Source of the DNA: Brevibacterium sanguinis
GTDB taxonomy: Bacteria; Actinomycetota; Actinomycetes; Actinomycetales; Brevibacteriaceae
Reading direction: 5' to 3'
NCBI RefSeq assembly: GCF_003315415.1
Contig: NZ_QNSB01000002.1
Coordinates: 1-64,000, forward strand
DNA length: 64,000 nt
Part shown: positions 44,235 through 53,191 of the stretch, piece after piece
How the letters are laid out: each line of letters starts with the position of its first letter
Numbering within the stretch: position 1 is the stretch's first letter
The notes under the pieces: generated by a model
Database searches by the model: none
Seen by the model: the letters and a program-made list of their open reading frames with translations, nothing else
What the model was told of the DNA's origin: nothing
Translations under genes and position numbers: made by a program

Positions 44235-46768
44235 CACCGCTCCCAGGTCCGCACGATCTCACGCAGCTCCTGCCGACTGCTCACATGGAGCCGACGGTAG
44301 ATGCGGCTGAGGTGCCACTCGATCGTCCTCGGGGACAGATGCAGCCTTGCTCCAAGATCGGCGCTGCTCGCTCCGTCCATCACTCCGTCGACCACCTTCT
44401 TCTCCAGTTCCGTGAGCACATCGGGCAGCCGTGCCCCCGGTGTGTTGAATCGCATCGTCCGCAGGCTGGTCTCCATGAGGATCCGTGCCTCCCTGACACC
44501 GCTCGAATCGCCGCGCGCGATCGCCTTCGTCCGGGCCGACCGCGCGAGATCGGAGCACACGACCACCGCGCCGAAGGCGAGCGCCTCGCGTGCCGCCTCG
44601 GTGAGCGTCGTGTGATCGTCCCTCTCGAAGGCGGCGGCGATGGCTCGGCCGAACCGTCCCGGACCGCCGTCGACGGTCTCGGCCATCGCGCCCAGCGCCT
44701 CGACAGCCCGGTGGTGCCCGTAACGGACGGCATCGATCCACGCCATGACGGCAACGGTCCGCGCACCGGCCTCCTCGGCGCTGTGTCCGAGCTCGTAGAG
44801 CTGGTGGGCGGCCCTGTCACGGTTCGTCAGCGCCAGAGCCTGGAACTCGATGAGGCGGGTCTCCATCTCGGCCCACCACGTGTAGGCGGCGAAGCCTCCT
44901 TCGGTGCCGATCGGCGCTGGTGCCGAGGGGACGTCGATGGGCGCGGGGTCCGTCCCGAGGATCCCCTCGGCAAGCTGCATCGCGCCACGGGCGAGGCGTG
45001 AGGGGTCGACCATCTCCAGCATTCTCGAGTCGTGCCTCTGCCGCTCGAGGACGGTGTGCGCCCTGGCCACGTTGCCGGAGCGGATGTCGATGAGCGCGGA
45101 GGAGATCTCCGCGAGCTGTGGTGAGACCGTCATCCACTGCAGGGAGCGGCGGGCGTCCTCCCATTCGCCGGCGATGTACCGGCCGAGGAAGAACTGCGGG
45201 CCCGCGTCCTCGAGCTCGAAGCTCGTCATGCCCGGCAGCTGGAACATCAGCTCGGCCTGGGCCAGGTAGTCGAGTCCCACCTTGATCCGACCGCACATCA
45301 CCTCGGTCGCCCCGAGCAGGGCGCACGCGCGGGTCCGATGTCGGGTGGCGCACGAGTGGTCGTGGTAGACGCCCTCGGCCAGCGCGCGGCCGGCCGCGAG
45401 TCTGCCTCCCTTGAGCTCGAACCTGGCCCGAGTGACGTCGAGCCGCCCGCGTTCGGCGGGCGAGCTCAGTCGATCGCGCACCCAGACCGCATTGAGGTCC
45501 TCCGGCCTGCGCGGGTCGGTCAGGCGCAGCTCGATGCAGGCCAGCCGTGAGAGCTCGGCCTCGTCGGCCGCAGTTCGAGGGGTGGCCCCGGTGGCGGCGT
45601 CGACGAGCCGGTCGGTGATCATCTTCGCCTCCGCGAAGTGGCCGAGTCCGCGCTCGGATCGTGCGAGTTCGAGAAGGATGGTCGGATCCTCGTACTGCGA
45701 TCCGCGCAGGACCTCGGCCGCCTCGGCGTACCTCCATGCGGAGTTGGCCCACGAGCCCGCAGCGAACACCCGCTCTGCCGACAGCTGGAACCCCAGTGAC
45801 TGCGCCCAGGCGACCATTCCGAAGAGCACCTGGCCCTCGACAGTGTCGATGTCGAGGACGGCGGTGAGCTCCTTCCACAGCTGCAGGGAGCGCGAGGGTC
45901 GCACCCCGGTTCGCAGCGCCTCCTCGACGACGGGCTCGACCAGCGACACCGCCGCGCGCCTGCCCTCGGTCATTCTGATGATCCGCCGCTCGACCAGTTC
46001 GTCGATGTCCCGGAGGTCGGCGAAATGGGCGAGGACCTCATGAGGGAGCGCTCCGACGATCGCGATCATCTCGAGGAGGCTGCGGTGGCGCGGATCGACC
46101 GACCACAGCACCCTGTCGGCGGCACGGACCTGGACCCGGCCGACGAGCAGGTTCCGCAGCATCTGCGGATTGCCCTGGCTCTTGGCATGGAGCTCTGCCA
46201 CCGCCTGACTCCGGACGGACGGGTCGATGTTCCGGACCATCGTCTCCACCGCGCGCCTGTCGAGTCCGGTGAGGTCTATCCGGCGCAGCAGCCCCGACAT
46301 CCACAGGTTCGCCAGCAGGTCCACCGGAGGACGGATGGTCTCGGCCGCGGCCAGGAGTCGGATCCGTCCCGCTGCGACGAGCTGCGCCAGGACCGAGAGT
46401 GAATGCTCGTCGACCCTGGCGGCATTGTCGACGACGACGATCGGCAGGTTCCCCTGTGACCGGCTGGTGATCTCCCGAGCGATCGTCGACAGCGCGGCGC
46501 CGGGGGCCAGGTCCGCGGAGAGTCCTGCTCGGGAGAGGAACACCTCGAACACACCGAGGCTGCGATCCATCAGCTCAGCGGAGCCGCGGAACCTCAGCAC
46601 CGGGGTGTCCGAATCGAGGGCGCCGACGACGGAGTTCAGGAGAGTGGTCTTGCCGATTCCCGAGGGCCCGACGATGAGCGCTCCGCTGAAGTCCGACAGG
46701 GCGGCGGTGATCGCGGCAGTCTCACTTCGGTAACCGAAGGTGGCTGAGGATATCTGGCTAGTGATCAT
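44234..46768 (-). CDS. LAL-type LuxR regulator with AAA ATPase domain
   Basis: The 844-aa protein has Walker A GPSGIGKTTL near residues 34-43, a Walker B variant PIVVVDNAARVD near 109-120 (Asn for the second Asp), and a C-terminal LuxR helix-turn-helix (VVDGVMDGASSADLGARLHL then SPRTIEWHLSRIYRRLHV). The start ATG 46768 has a poor ribosome site. It is the first gene of the regulator pair and faces the sigma-fusion gene at 47235 across 466 bases. Confidence 0.85.
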   Translation of the reverse strand: MITSQISSATFGYRSETAAITAALSDFSGALIVGPSGIGKTTLLNSVVGALDSDTPVLRFRGSAELMDRSLGVFEVFLSRAGLSADLAPGAALSTIAREITSRSQGNLPIVVVDNAARVDEHSLSVLAQLVAAGRIRLLAAAETIRPPVDLLANLWMSGLLRRIDLTGLDRRAVETMVRNIDPSVRSQAVAELHAKSQGNPQMLRNLLVGRVQVRAADRVLWSVDPRHRSLLEMIAIVGALPHEVLAHFADLRDIDELVERRIIRMTEGRRAAVSLVEPVVEEALRTGVRPSRSLQLWKELTAVLDIDTVEGQVLFGMVAWAQSLGFQLSAERVFAAGSWANSAWRYAEAAEVLRGSQYEDPTILLELARSERGLGHFAEAKMITDRLVDAATGATPRTAADEAELSRLACIELRLTDPRRPEDLNAVWVRDRLSSPAERGRLDVTRARFELKGGRLAAGRALAEGVYHDHSCATRHRTRACALLGATEVMCGRIKVGLDYLAQAELMFQLPGMTSFELEDAGPQFFLGRYIAGEWEDARRSLQWMTVSPQLAEISSALIDIRSGNVARAHTVLERQRHDSRMLEMVDPSRLARGAMQLAEGILGTDPAPIDVPSAPAPIGTEGGFAAYTWWAEMETRLIEFQALALTNRDRAAHQLYELGHSAEEAGARTVAVMAWIDAVRYGHHRAVEALGAMAETVDGGPGRFGRAIAAAFERDDHTTLTEAAREALAFGAVVVCSDLARSARTKAIARGDSSGVREARILMETSLRTMRFNTPGARLPDVLTELEKKVVDGVMDGASSADLGARLHLSPRTIEWHLSRIYRRLHVSSRQELREIVRTWER

Positions 46769-47234
46769 CGACCCGATTTCTCATTCTCGTCTCCGACGCA
46801 CGGACGGGGAGGAACCGGTGCCGAAACGCCGATCGGAACGGAGACGCGCTGAGACCTGATTCTAAAGCGCGGAACGCCCGGTTCGTCATGGCTTCAGCCG
46901 ATATCACAGAAAAGATACGGAAATCGTTACTCTCTCGAGACGACATTCGTGCAATCGATTTCATCGGACACCTTCTTGAGTCGCTGCCAGCGGCCATCGC
47001 TGCCATTCATCACCCTTCACGCCGAAGCGACCGGATCGTGACGCGATCCCGCTTGTGATCTGCGTCACATTCGAGAGGCCGGGCATGACCGCGGGATCAT
47101 CGTCCGACCGCATGCGACAGCGGGATTCGGGTGGAGTCGTCGCCGTTGACGGAAGACGCGTGTACGGTTACCGAGAACACACTCGAAATGTCACACAGCT
47201 GTTGTGCCGAATTCCCCCGACAAGGAACCTGCCC
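46769..47234. other. Divergent intergenic region, A/T-richer than its surroundings
   Basis: It separates the LuxR gene (minus) from the sigma-fusion gene (plus). It holds the CRP/GlxR-type site at 47054-47069 and an A/T-rich part at 46900-46960 where the LuxR promoter probably lies (TTGCAC and TAACGAT are seen on the minus strand, with long spacing). No gene is supported. Confidence 0.5.
47054..47069. promoter_or_regulatory. CRP/GlxR-type binding site
   Basis: TGTGATCTGCGTCACA is a perfect TGTGA-N6-TCACA palindrome, the consensus of Crp/GlxR proteins. It lies 166 bases before the sigma-fusion gene and suggests cAMP-linked control of that gene or of the LuxR pair. Confidence 0.65.
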
Positions 47235-49730
47235 ATGTCCTCTTCCGTTCAATCGATGCCCTCGGAGTTCCGAGACAGGTCCGACGAGGAGCTGCTCTCG
47301 TTGGTCAGGGCGGGCACGAGTGGGGCTTTCGCCATTCTCTATCAGCGGCATTTCGACGTCGCCGCACGGTACGCCGGCCGGTTCAGCGACCCCGATGTCG
47401 CCCAGGACGTGGTGCAGGAGTCCTTCCTGAGGACCTTCAGGATCGTCCACTCGGGCGGCGGGCCTCGGGAGGGATTCGTCGGCTATCTGATGAGGACCGT
47501 GCGCAACGAGCTCACCGATCGCGCTCGTCGCGGCAGCAGCATCGCCGTCGACGAGATCGAGGAGTTCGCCTCCGGCACCGCGGACACCTCGGACGTCGTG
47601 GAGATGAGGTTCGAGCACGAGCGGGTGCAGACGGCGTTCGCCAGCCTTCCCCGCAACTGGCAGGAAGTGCTGTGGTACGTCGAGGTCGAACAGCTGCCTC
47701 CGCGAGCGATCGCGCACCAGCTGCACATCAGCCCGAATGCCGTGTCCCAGCTGGCCCGCCGCGCTCGGGTGGGACTGCGGACCGCATGGTTCCAGACCCT
47801 GCTCCGGGCGGATCCGAGCCGCCTCGAGTGCCGGCCCATCGTGTCGTCCATGAGCGCTTTCCTGTCGGGTCAGCTGCCTCCCACTCGCGCGGAGGTTGTG
47901 CGCTCCCACGTCGATGAGTGCTCGGAATGCGCGTCCGTCCTCGCCGAGCTCAATGACATGACGGTGAGGCGCCGAGCGCTGCTCATTCCGATCGTGCTCA
48001 CCTCCCCACTGCTGCTCGAACGACTGTCGTCCGTCGTCGGGTCGACGGCGCCGTCGAGTGGCCGGCCGGCCTCTCACGAGCCGACGCCGGCGTCGACGGA
48101 CGCGTCGACAGCGACGGGTGCGTCGACGGCGACGTTCTCGCAGAAGCCGTCCCCCGGTTCCCTCGGGGCAGGTGCGGCAGCGGGAGTGGGTGCCGCGACT
48201 GCCGCAGCGGGAAGCCGCGCCGAGGCGGCAGAGGCCACTGGCTCGGAGGACACCGGGGCTGCGAGTGGCGGCACCGCCGCTGGTTCGGCGGCGCGCAAGC
48301 TTCTCCTCCCCGTTTCCGCCGGGACCGCCGCGATCGCGGTCGCTATCGCGGCGGCGCTCGTCGTCGACTCGCGGAACGACCCCGCTTCGCAACCGGATAC
48401 CGCGATCGCCGCTCCGGGCACGGATGTCCACGGACATGATGCGGACCAGATCGGAGACGCGGATGACTCTCGCGATGACGAACCTCTTCACGACATGCCC
48501 GCCGGCGGAGACCCCGGCGAGAGACACTCGTCCTCACACGGTCATTCAGGAGACGCCTCGGCGGACGGCGCGTCGGAGTCGCCCGACAGCGGCCACTCCG
48601 ATTCGACCGACACTGCGGAACAGCCCGTTCCCGATTCGGCGCCGACCGCGCGGATGAATGTCGAGAATGACGCTTCAGCAGGTCACGCCGGAAACGACGA
48701 TGGCGCTGGGCTCCCATCCGCGCCGCTGCCTGCGGCGACCGAGTCGAACGAAACGCCTTCGCTGCCGGCGTCCGCCCCGGATGTGCCCTCGACGGAGGCG
48801 CCGCTCCCCACCTCGGACCCGTCCGATGTGCCGACTGCGGCGCCGACGCAGTCTCCGACATCCGAACCGACCTCGAATCCGACCGAATCACCCACATCGG
48901 AGCCGACCCGGACGCCCACGCAGTCGCCGACGTCCGAGCCCACCCAGTCGCCGACCGAGACACCCACATCGGAACCGACCCAGTCACCGACATCCGAGCC
49001 GACCCCAACCCGATCACCCACCTCGGAGCCGACCCAAGCGCCCACGCAATCACCGACGCAGTCCCCCACGCAGTCACCGACCGCCGAACCGACGCAGACT
49101 CCCACCCAGGCGCCGACCACTGAACCTCCCCAGGTCCAGTCCCCCACCGTCGTCGGCCCCGCCGCGGGCTCCTACGCCGTGCCGATCCAGCTCAGCGGCA
49201 CCGGGGAGCCCGGGGCCCTGATCCGCGCCGTCGAGATCGTCGACTCGGGAACAGCGGCACAGTCCGCCTCCGAGCCCGCCGATGCGGGAACCACCACCGT
49301 CGCCCCGGACGGAACCTGGGCGCTCACCGTTCGGCCCGGGGCACCGGACCGCAGCATCGGATACGCGGTGACCCAGGAGATCGGGGGAACAGCCTCGGCG
49401 CCGGTCACCCTGAGCCGGCGCTACACCTACCTCGCACCGACGATCACCGAACCCGTGGACGGCGGAACGGCGATGCAGTGGGACATCGACGGCAATGGCG
49501 AACCCGAGTCGGTGCTCCTGCAGCTGACGACTGGGCAGAGCCATCCGTACTCGGTGCTCATCGACGGGGTGCGGACGGATTTCGAGGCCGTGCCCGCCGG
49601 AACCGGCAGAGAGCACTTCGTGCCGCTCACCGAAGGCGTGCACACGATCGAGGTCGCCTATCGAGCGGCGGACACGGGCGACCTCGGCGCCCTCCGCCGC
49701 ACGACCTTCACGGCAGTCCTTCCGCAGTAG
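47235..49730 (+). CDS. ECF sigma factor fused to zinc-finger, membrane helix and extracellular domain
   Basis: The 831-aa protein joins parts that are normally separate. Residues 15-90 are sigma region 2 (DPDVAQDVVQESFLRTFRIV) and about 125-175 sigma region 4 (QLPPRAIAHQLHISPNAVSQ). An anti-sigma-like zinc motif follows, HVDECSEC (H225, C229, C232). A membrane helix lies at about 355-378 (LLLPVSAGTAAIAVAIAAAL) with Arg-Lys on its inner side. The outside part has an acidic Ser/His/Asp-rich stretch, a stalk of TQSPTSEP-like repeats (535-633) and a C-terminal beta-rich Ig-like domain (635-831). This would be a membrane-held sigma factor freed by proteolysis or conformational change. ATG 47235 follows AAGGAAC. 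Confidence 0.85.
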   Translation: MSSSVQSMPSEFRDRSDEELLSLVRAGTSGAFAILYQRHFDVAARYAGRFSDPDVAQDVVQESFLRTFRIVHSGGGPREGFVGYLMRTVRNELTDRARRGSSIAVDEIEEFASGTADTSDVVEMRFEHERVQTAFASLPRNWQEVLWYVEVEQLPPRAIAHQLHISPNAVSQLARRARVGLRTAWFQTLLRADPSRLECRPIVSSMSAFLSGQLPPTRAEVVRSHVDECSECASVLAELNDMTVRRRALLIPIVLTSPLLLERLSSVVGSTAPSSGRPASHEPTPASTDASTATGASTATFSQKPSPGSLGAGAAAGVGAATAAAGSRAEAAEATGSEDTGAASGGTAAGSAARKLLLPVSAGTAAIAVAIAAALVVDSRNDPASQPDTAIAAPGTDVHGHDADQIGDADDSRDDEPLHDMPAGGDPGERHSSSHGHSGDASADGASESPDSGHSDSTDTAEQPVPDSAPTARMNVENDASAGHAGNDDGAGLPSAPLPAATESNETPSLPASAPDVPSTEAPLPTSDPSDVPTAAPTQSPTSEPTSNPTESPTSEPTRTPTQSPTSEPTQSPTETPTSEPTQSPTSEPTPTRSPTSEPTQAPTQSPTQSPTQSPTAEPTQTPTQAPTTEPPQVQSPTVVGPAAGSYAVPIQLSGTGEPGALIRAVEIVDSGTAAQSASEPADAGTTTVAPDGTWALTVRPGAPDRSIGYAVTQEIGGTASAPVTLSRRYTYLAPTITEPVDGGTAMQWDIDGNGEPESVLLQLTTGQSHPYSVLIDGVRTDFEAVPAGTGREHFVPLTEGVHTIEVAYRAADTGDLGALRRTTFTAVLPQ
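48838..49134. repeat. Ser/Thr/Pro codon repeat encoding the stalk
   Basis: About 100 codons repeat short units that encode PTQSPTSEPT-like sequence. The DNA is an imperfect tandem repeat of 12-24 bases and may vary in length between strains. Confidence 0.75.
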
Positions 49731-49825
49731 CGATCGGCGGGCCGGCAGCCGCAACCCGCGCGAGGCAGAGGCGAATCGAATACCGTTTGTGACGGACGAC
49801 ACTGCACAGTAACATGGTGAGGAAT

Positions 49826-49845
49826 CCTTAATGAACGATCAATCA
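49826..49845. promoter_or_regulatory. Candidate TetR operator, site C
   Basis: The reverse complement TGATTGATCGTTCATTAAGG matches site A (7111) at 15 of the first 16 bases. It overlaps the upstream possible start ATG 49831 of the acyl-CoA dehydrogenase gene. Confidence 0.5.
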
Positions 49846-49854
49846 GGAGCCCTC

Positions 49855-51048
49855 ATGGACACCCTTCTGAGTGCCTCCGAACGCGACTTCGCGCTCGAGA
49901 TGCGTCAGTTCTACCGCAGCGAGATCCCCGAGGAGCTGCGGTTCAAGGTCGCGACGGGACAGGAGCTCGGCAAGGACGACATGGTCGCCTCGCAGAGGAT
50001 CCTCAACAGTCACGGCTATGCGGTCCCCGATTGGCCGACGGAGTGGGGTGGCCGGGACTGGACGCCGGTGCAGCGCCACATCTGGCTCGAGGAGATGCAG
50101 TTGGCCTGCGTCCCGCAGCCGCTGCCGTTCAACACGTCCATGGTGGGGCCGGTCATCGCGACCTTCGGCAGCGAGGAGCTCAAGCAGCGTTTCCTTCCCG
50201 CCACCGCCAACCTCGACATCTGGTGGTCCCAAGGGTTCTCCGAACCCAACGCCGGATCGGATCTCGCGTCCCTGCGGACCTCGGCGGTGCGCGACGGGCA
50301 GAAGTACATCGTCAACGGTCAGAAGACCTGGACGACCCTGGGTCAGTACGGTGACTGGATCTTCAACCTCGTGCGCACCGACCCGACCGTGAAGAAGCAG
50401 GCCGGCATCTCGTTCCTGCTCATCGACATGCGGTCACCCGGCGTGACGGTCCGCCCCATCCAGCTCATCGACGGCGGCCACGAGGTCAACGAGGTCTTCT
50501 TCGACAATGTCGAGGTCCCGGTCGAGAACCTCGTCGGCGAGGAGAACAAGGGCTGGACCTATGCGAAGTTCCTCCTCGGCAACGAGCGCACCGGCATCGC
50601 CCGGATCGGCACGTCGAAGGTCAACCTCGCCCGCGCCAAGGCCTATGCGGCGGTGACGAAGACCGCGCGGGGCAGCCTCCTCGACGATCCGCTGTTCTCC
50701 GCCCGGCTGACGAGGCTCGAGGCCGAGCTCACGGCTCTGGAGATGACCCAGCTGCGCATCCTCTCGACCCAGGCGGCCGGCGCGGACGCACCGGATCCCC
50801 GTTCCTCGGTGCTCAAGCTGCGCGGTTCGCAGCTGCAGGAGGACATCAGCGAACTCCTCGTCGACGTGCTCGGACCGCAGGGGCTCGACTTCGTCACCGA
50901 TCGGGTCCAGGGCGCGGGCTTCAGCGACCTCCCCCTCGGCGCGGTCGACGCGCTCCCGGCCTACTTCAACAAGCGCAAGGTCACCATCTACGGCGGTTCG
51001 TCCGAGGTGCAGCGCGGCATCATCTCCAAGGCATTGCTCGGCCTCTGA
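49855..51048 (+). CDS. Acyl-CoA dehydrogenase, catalytic-type subunit
   Basis: The 397-aa flavoprotein has QGFSEPNAGSDLASLRT (FAD and substrate region), GQKTWTTLGQYGDWIFNLVR, and the C-terminal IYGGSSEVQRGIISKALLGL whose Glu is the expected catalytic base. It would dehydrogenate an acyl-CoA at C2-C3 with FAD. ATG 49855 has AGGAG 7 nt upstream; ATG 49831 is in frame and would put site C around its start. The next gene encodes a second acyl-CoA dehydrogenase-like chain, so a heteromer is likely. Confidence 0.87.
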   Translation: MDTLLSASERDFALEMRQFYRSEIPEELRFKVATGQELGKDDMVASQRILNSHGYAVPDWPTEWGGRDWTPVQRHIWLEEMQLACVPQPLPFNTSMVGPVIATFGSEELKQRFLPATANLDIWWSQGFSEPNAGSDLASLRTSAVRDGQKYIVNGQKTWTTLGQYGDWIFNLVRTDPTVKKQAGISFLLIDMRSPGVTVRPIQLIDGGHEVNEVFFDNVEVPVENLVGEENKGWTYAKFLLGNERTGIARIGTSKVNLARAKAYAAVTKTARGSLLDDPLFSARLTRLEAELTALEMTQLRILSTQAAGADAPDPRSSVLKLRGSQLQEDISELLVDVLGPQGLDFVTDRVQGAGFSDLPLGAVDALPAYFNKRKVTIYGGSSEVQRGIISKALLGL

Positions 51049-51121
51049 GTCGCCGCCCGCCCCGCGGACACCGTCCGTGCGGGCCCGGTTCCCCTCAGAG
51101 ACGCGAAAGAGAAGGACGACA

Positions 51122-52321
51122 ATGGATCTCGAACTCAGTGACATCCAGCAGGAGCTCGCCGGCTCCCTGGCCAAGTACCTCCGCAGCGAATACGACCAGT
51201 CGACGCGCGAGGCCATCCTGCACAGCGCGGAGGGCATCTCCCGCGACCAGTGGGCCAGTTTCGCCCAGATGGGCCTGCTCGGCCTCGCTGTGCCGGAGGC
51301 CTACGGCGGTGCCGGGATGACCTTCGCCGAGGTGGGGGTGGTCATGGAGGCCTTCGGGCGCGCGCTCGTGCTCGAGCCCTATCTGGCCACCGTGGTCCTC
51401 GGGGCCAACGCGCTCACCCTCGCCGGGAGCGAGGAGCAGAAGCAGGCCGTCCTGCCGAGCGTCTGCGAGGGCACCGCGTTCCTCGCGTTCGCCGTGCTCG
51501 AACCCGGATCGCGCTATTCCGTCGGCTCCCCCGCCACCATCGCCCAGGGCACCGGGGACCTGGGTCCAGGCTCCGACTCGACCGTCCGGCCCGCCTCGCA
51601 ATCGGGCGGAGACACGGTGACCCTGCGCGGGGAGAAGTCGGGGGTGCTCGGCGGCGACGTCGCCGATCATCTCATCGTCACCGCGATGGAGGACGGGGAG
51701 CTCGGTCTGTTCCTCGTCGACGCCTCCGCCCAGGGCGTGCACCGCATCGCCCACCGGCAGGCCGACGGACTGGGCTCCGCAAGCGTCCGGTTCGACGATG
51801 CCCCTGCTCAGCGCCTCGACGCCGCCCCCGCCGCCGAGGTGGTCGCCCGGGTTCTCGACACCGCGAACGCGGCGATCATGGCCGAGGCCGTCGGCGCGAT
51901 GGAGGTGTCGCTGCGGATGACCGCGGACTACCTCAAGACCCGCGAGCAGTTCGGCGCCCCCATCGGCGCGAACCAGGCCCTGCAGCACCGGGCCGCGGAC
52001 ATGTACGCGACCCTCGAGGAGGCACGCAGCATGGCGCTGTACGCGAGGCTCGCGGTGTCGTCCGGGGTCGAAGGCGCGGAGAAGGATCGGCACCGGGACG
52101 TCATCGCGGCGAAGATCATCGTCGACCGCTGCGCCCGTCACATCAGCCAGGAGTCGATCCAGATGCACGGTGGGATCGGCATGACGATGGAGTATCCCAT
52201 CGGCCACTATGCCAAGCGCCTGACGGTCATCGCGCGGACATTCGACGATGCCGATTCGCTGACCGCGGAACTGGCGCAGCTGGGTGGGCTCATCGAGCCG
52301 TACGCCGCCGACCTCAACTGA
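51122..52321 (+). CDS. Acyl-CoA dehydrogenase-like partner subunit
   Basis: The 399-aa protein keeps the acyl-CoA dehydrogenase fold (MGLLGLAVPEAYGGAGMTFA, TREQFGAPIGANQALQHRAA, QMHGGIGMTMEYPIGHYAKR) but lacks the GGSSEVQR-type end of its neighbour. In actinobacteria such pairs form alpha2beta2 complexes that act on steroid or branched acyl-CoA. The ATG at 51122 follows GAAGGACGAC. The 73-base gap from the first subunit and one reading direction support an operon under site C. Confidence 0.85.
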   Translation: MDLELSDIQQELAGSLAKYLRSEYDQSTREAILHSAEGISRDQWASFAQMGLLGLAVPEAYGGAGMTFAEVGVVMEAFGRALVLEPYLATVVLGANALTLAGSEEQKQAVLPSVCEGTAFLAFAVLEPGSRYSVGSPATIAQGTGDLGPGSDSTVRPASQSGGDTVTLRGEKSGVLGGDVADHLIVTAMEDGELGLFLVDASAQGVHRIAHRQADGLGSASVRFDDAPAQRLDAAPAAEVVARVLDTANAAIMAEAVGAMEVSLRMTADYLKTREQFGAPIGANQALQHRAADMYATLEEARSMALYARLAVSSGVEGAEKDRHRDVIAAKIIVDRCARHISQESIQMHGGIGMTMEYPIGHYAKRLTVIARTFDDADSLTAELAQLGGLIEPYAADLN

Positions 52322-52564
52322 CGGCCCCTCGCGGGGCTCGCGTTCGCCGCTCGAATCGTGTGCACTTCGCACCGTTCACGGCAACCTGTGTGCACTTCGT
52401 CCCGTTCTGAGCGCAAGAATCGGCACGAAGTCGACACATCTCGGCCCGGGCTTTCCCACCGCCGGTGTCAGCGCATTTCGGCCCGAGTCCGGCCCTGACT
52501 GTCCGAATCAGCCACGGTCACGGCCCGCCCGCAGCCGTCCGAGCAGGCCCTGGGCGCGGCAGCG
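52322..52564. repeat. Intergenic region with GTGTGCACTTCG repeats
   Basis: GTGTGCACTTCG occurs at 52358-52369 and 52388-52399 (30-base period) and in reverse at 18573-18584. The region lies between convergent genes. No coding sequence is seen. Confidence 0.6.
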
Positions 52565-53191
52565 TCAGTCCACGGTCTGATCGAAGACGTGGCGGCGCAC
52601 CCACGAGTGCATCGTGATCGCGGCCGCGGCCGCGGCATTCATCGACCGCGTCGACCCGAACTGGGCGATCGAGAGCACGGCGGTGCTCGCCCGGTGCGCC
52701 GCTTCGCTCAGCCCCGGACCCTCCTGCCCGAACAGCAGCAGGCATCTCCGCGGCAGGTCGAAGGTCTCCAGCGGCACCGAGTCGGGGAAGTTGTCGACGC
52801 CGATGAGCGGCACCTCGTTGTCCGCGCACCAGTGGAGCAGGTCGTCGACGTCGGGATGGTGGATGATGTGCTGGTACTTGTCGGTGACCATCGCTCCGCG
52901 CCGGTTCCAGCGGCGCCTGCCGACGATGTGCACGGCGGCGGCGTTGAAGGCGTTCGCCGTGCGCACCACCGAGCCGATGTTGAGGTCGTGCTGCCAGTTC
53001 TCCACACCGACGTGGAAGTCGTGCCGAGTCGCGTCGAGATCCGCGACGATCGCGTCGTGGCTCCAGTACCGATAGCGATCGACGACGTTGCGCCGATCCC
53101 CGTCGCGCAGCAGAACGGGATCGAAATGCTCACCCGACGGCTGGGGGCCGGTCCACGGACCGACCCCCACCTGTTCGTTCGACTCCGTCAC
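52565..53191 (-). CDS. TrmH/SpoU-family RNA methyltransferase
   Basis: The 208-aa protein has the three SpoU motifs: DLNIGSVVRTANAFNAAAV, RRCLLLFGQEGPGLS and IAQFGSTRSMNAAAAAAITM. It would 2'-O-methylate a ribose in tRNA or rRNA with S-adenosylmethionine. GTG 53191 overlaps the permease stop (GTGA), which fixes the start; the extended N-terminus lacks the extra RNA-binding domain of some family members. The linkage to the ABC transporter genes is probably only operon packing. Confidence 0.87.
   Translation of the reverse strand: MTESNEQVGVGPWTGPQPSGEHFDPVLLRDGDRRNVVDRYRYWSHDAIVADLDATRHDFHVGVENWQHDLNIGSVVRTANAFNAAAVHIVGRRRWNRRGAMVTDKYQHIIHHPDVDDLLHWCADNEVPLIGVDNFPDSVPLETFDLPRRCLLLFGQEGPGLSEAAHRASTAVLSIAQFGSTRSMNAAAAAAITMHSWVRRHVFDQTVD

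Noticed and set aside
48683..49147. Gly/Val/Asp repeat frame opposite the stalk repeat
   Set aside because: It exists only because the Ser/Thr/Pro repeat has a regular antisense frame; no ribosome site.
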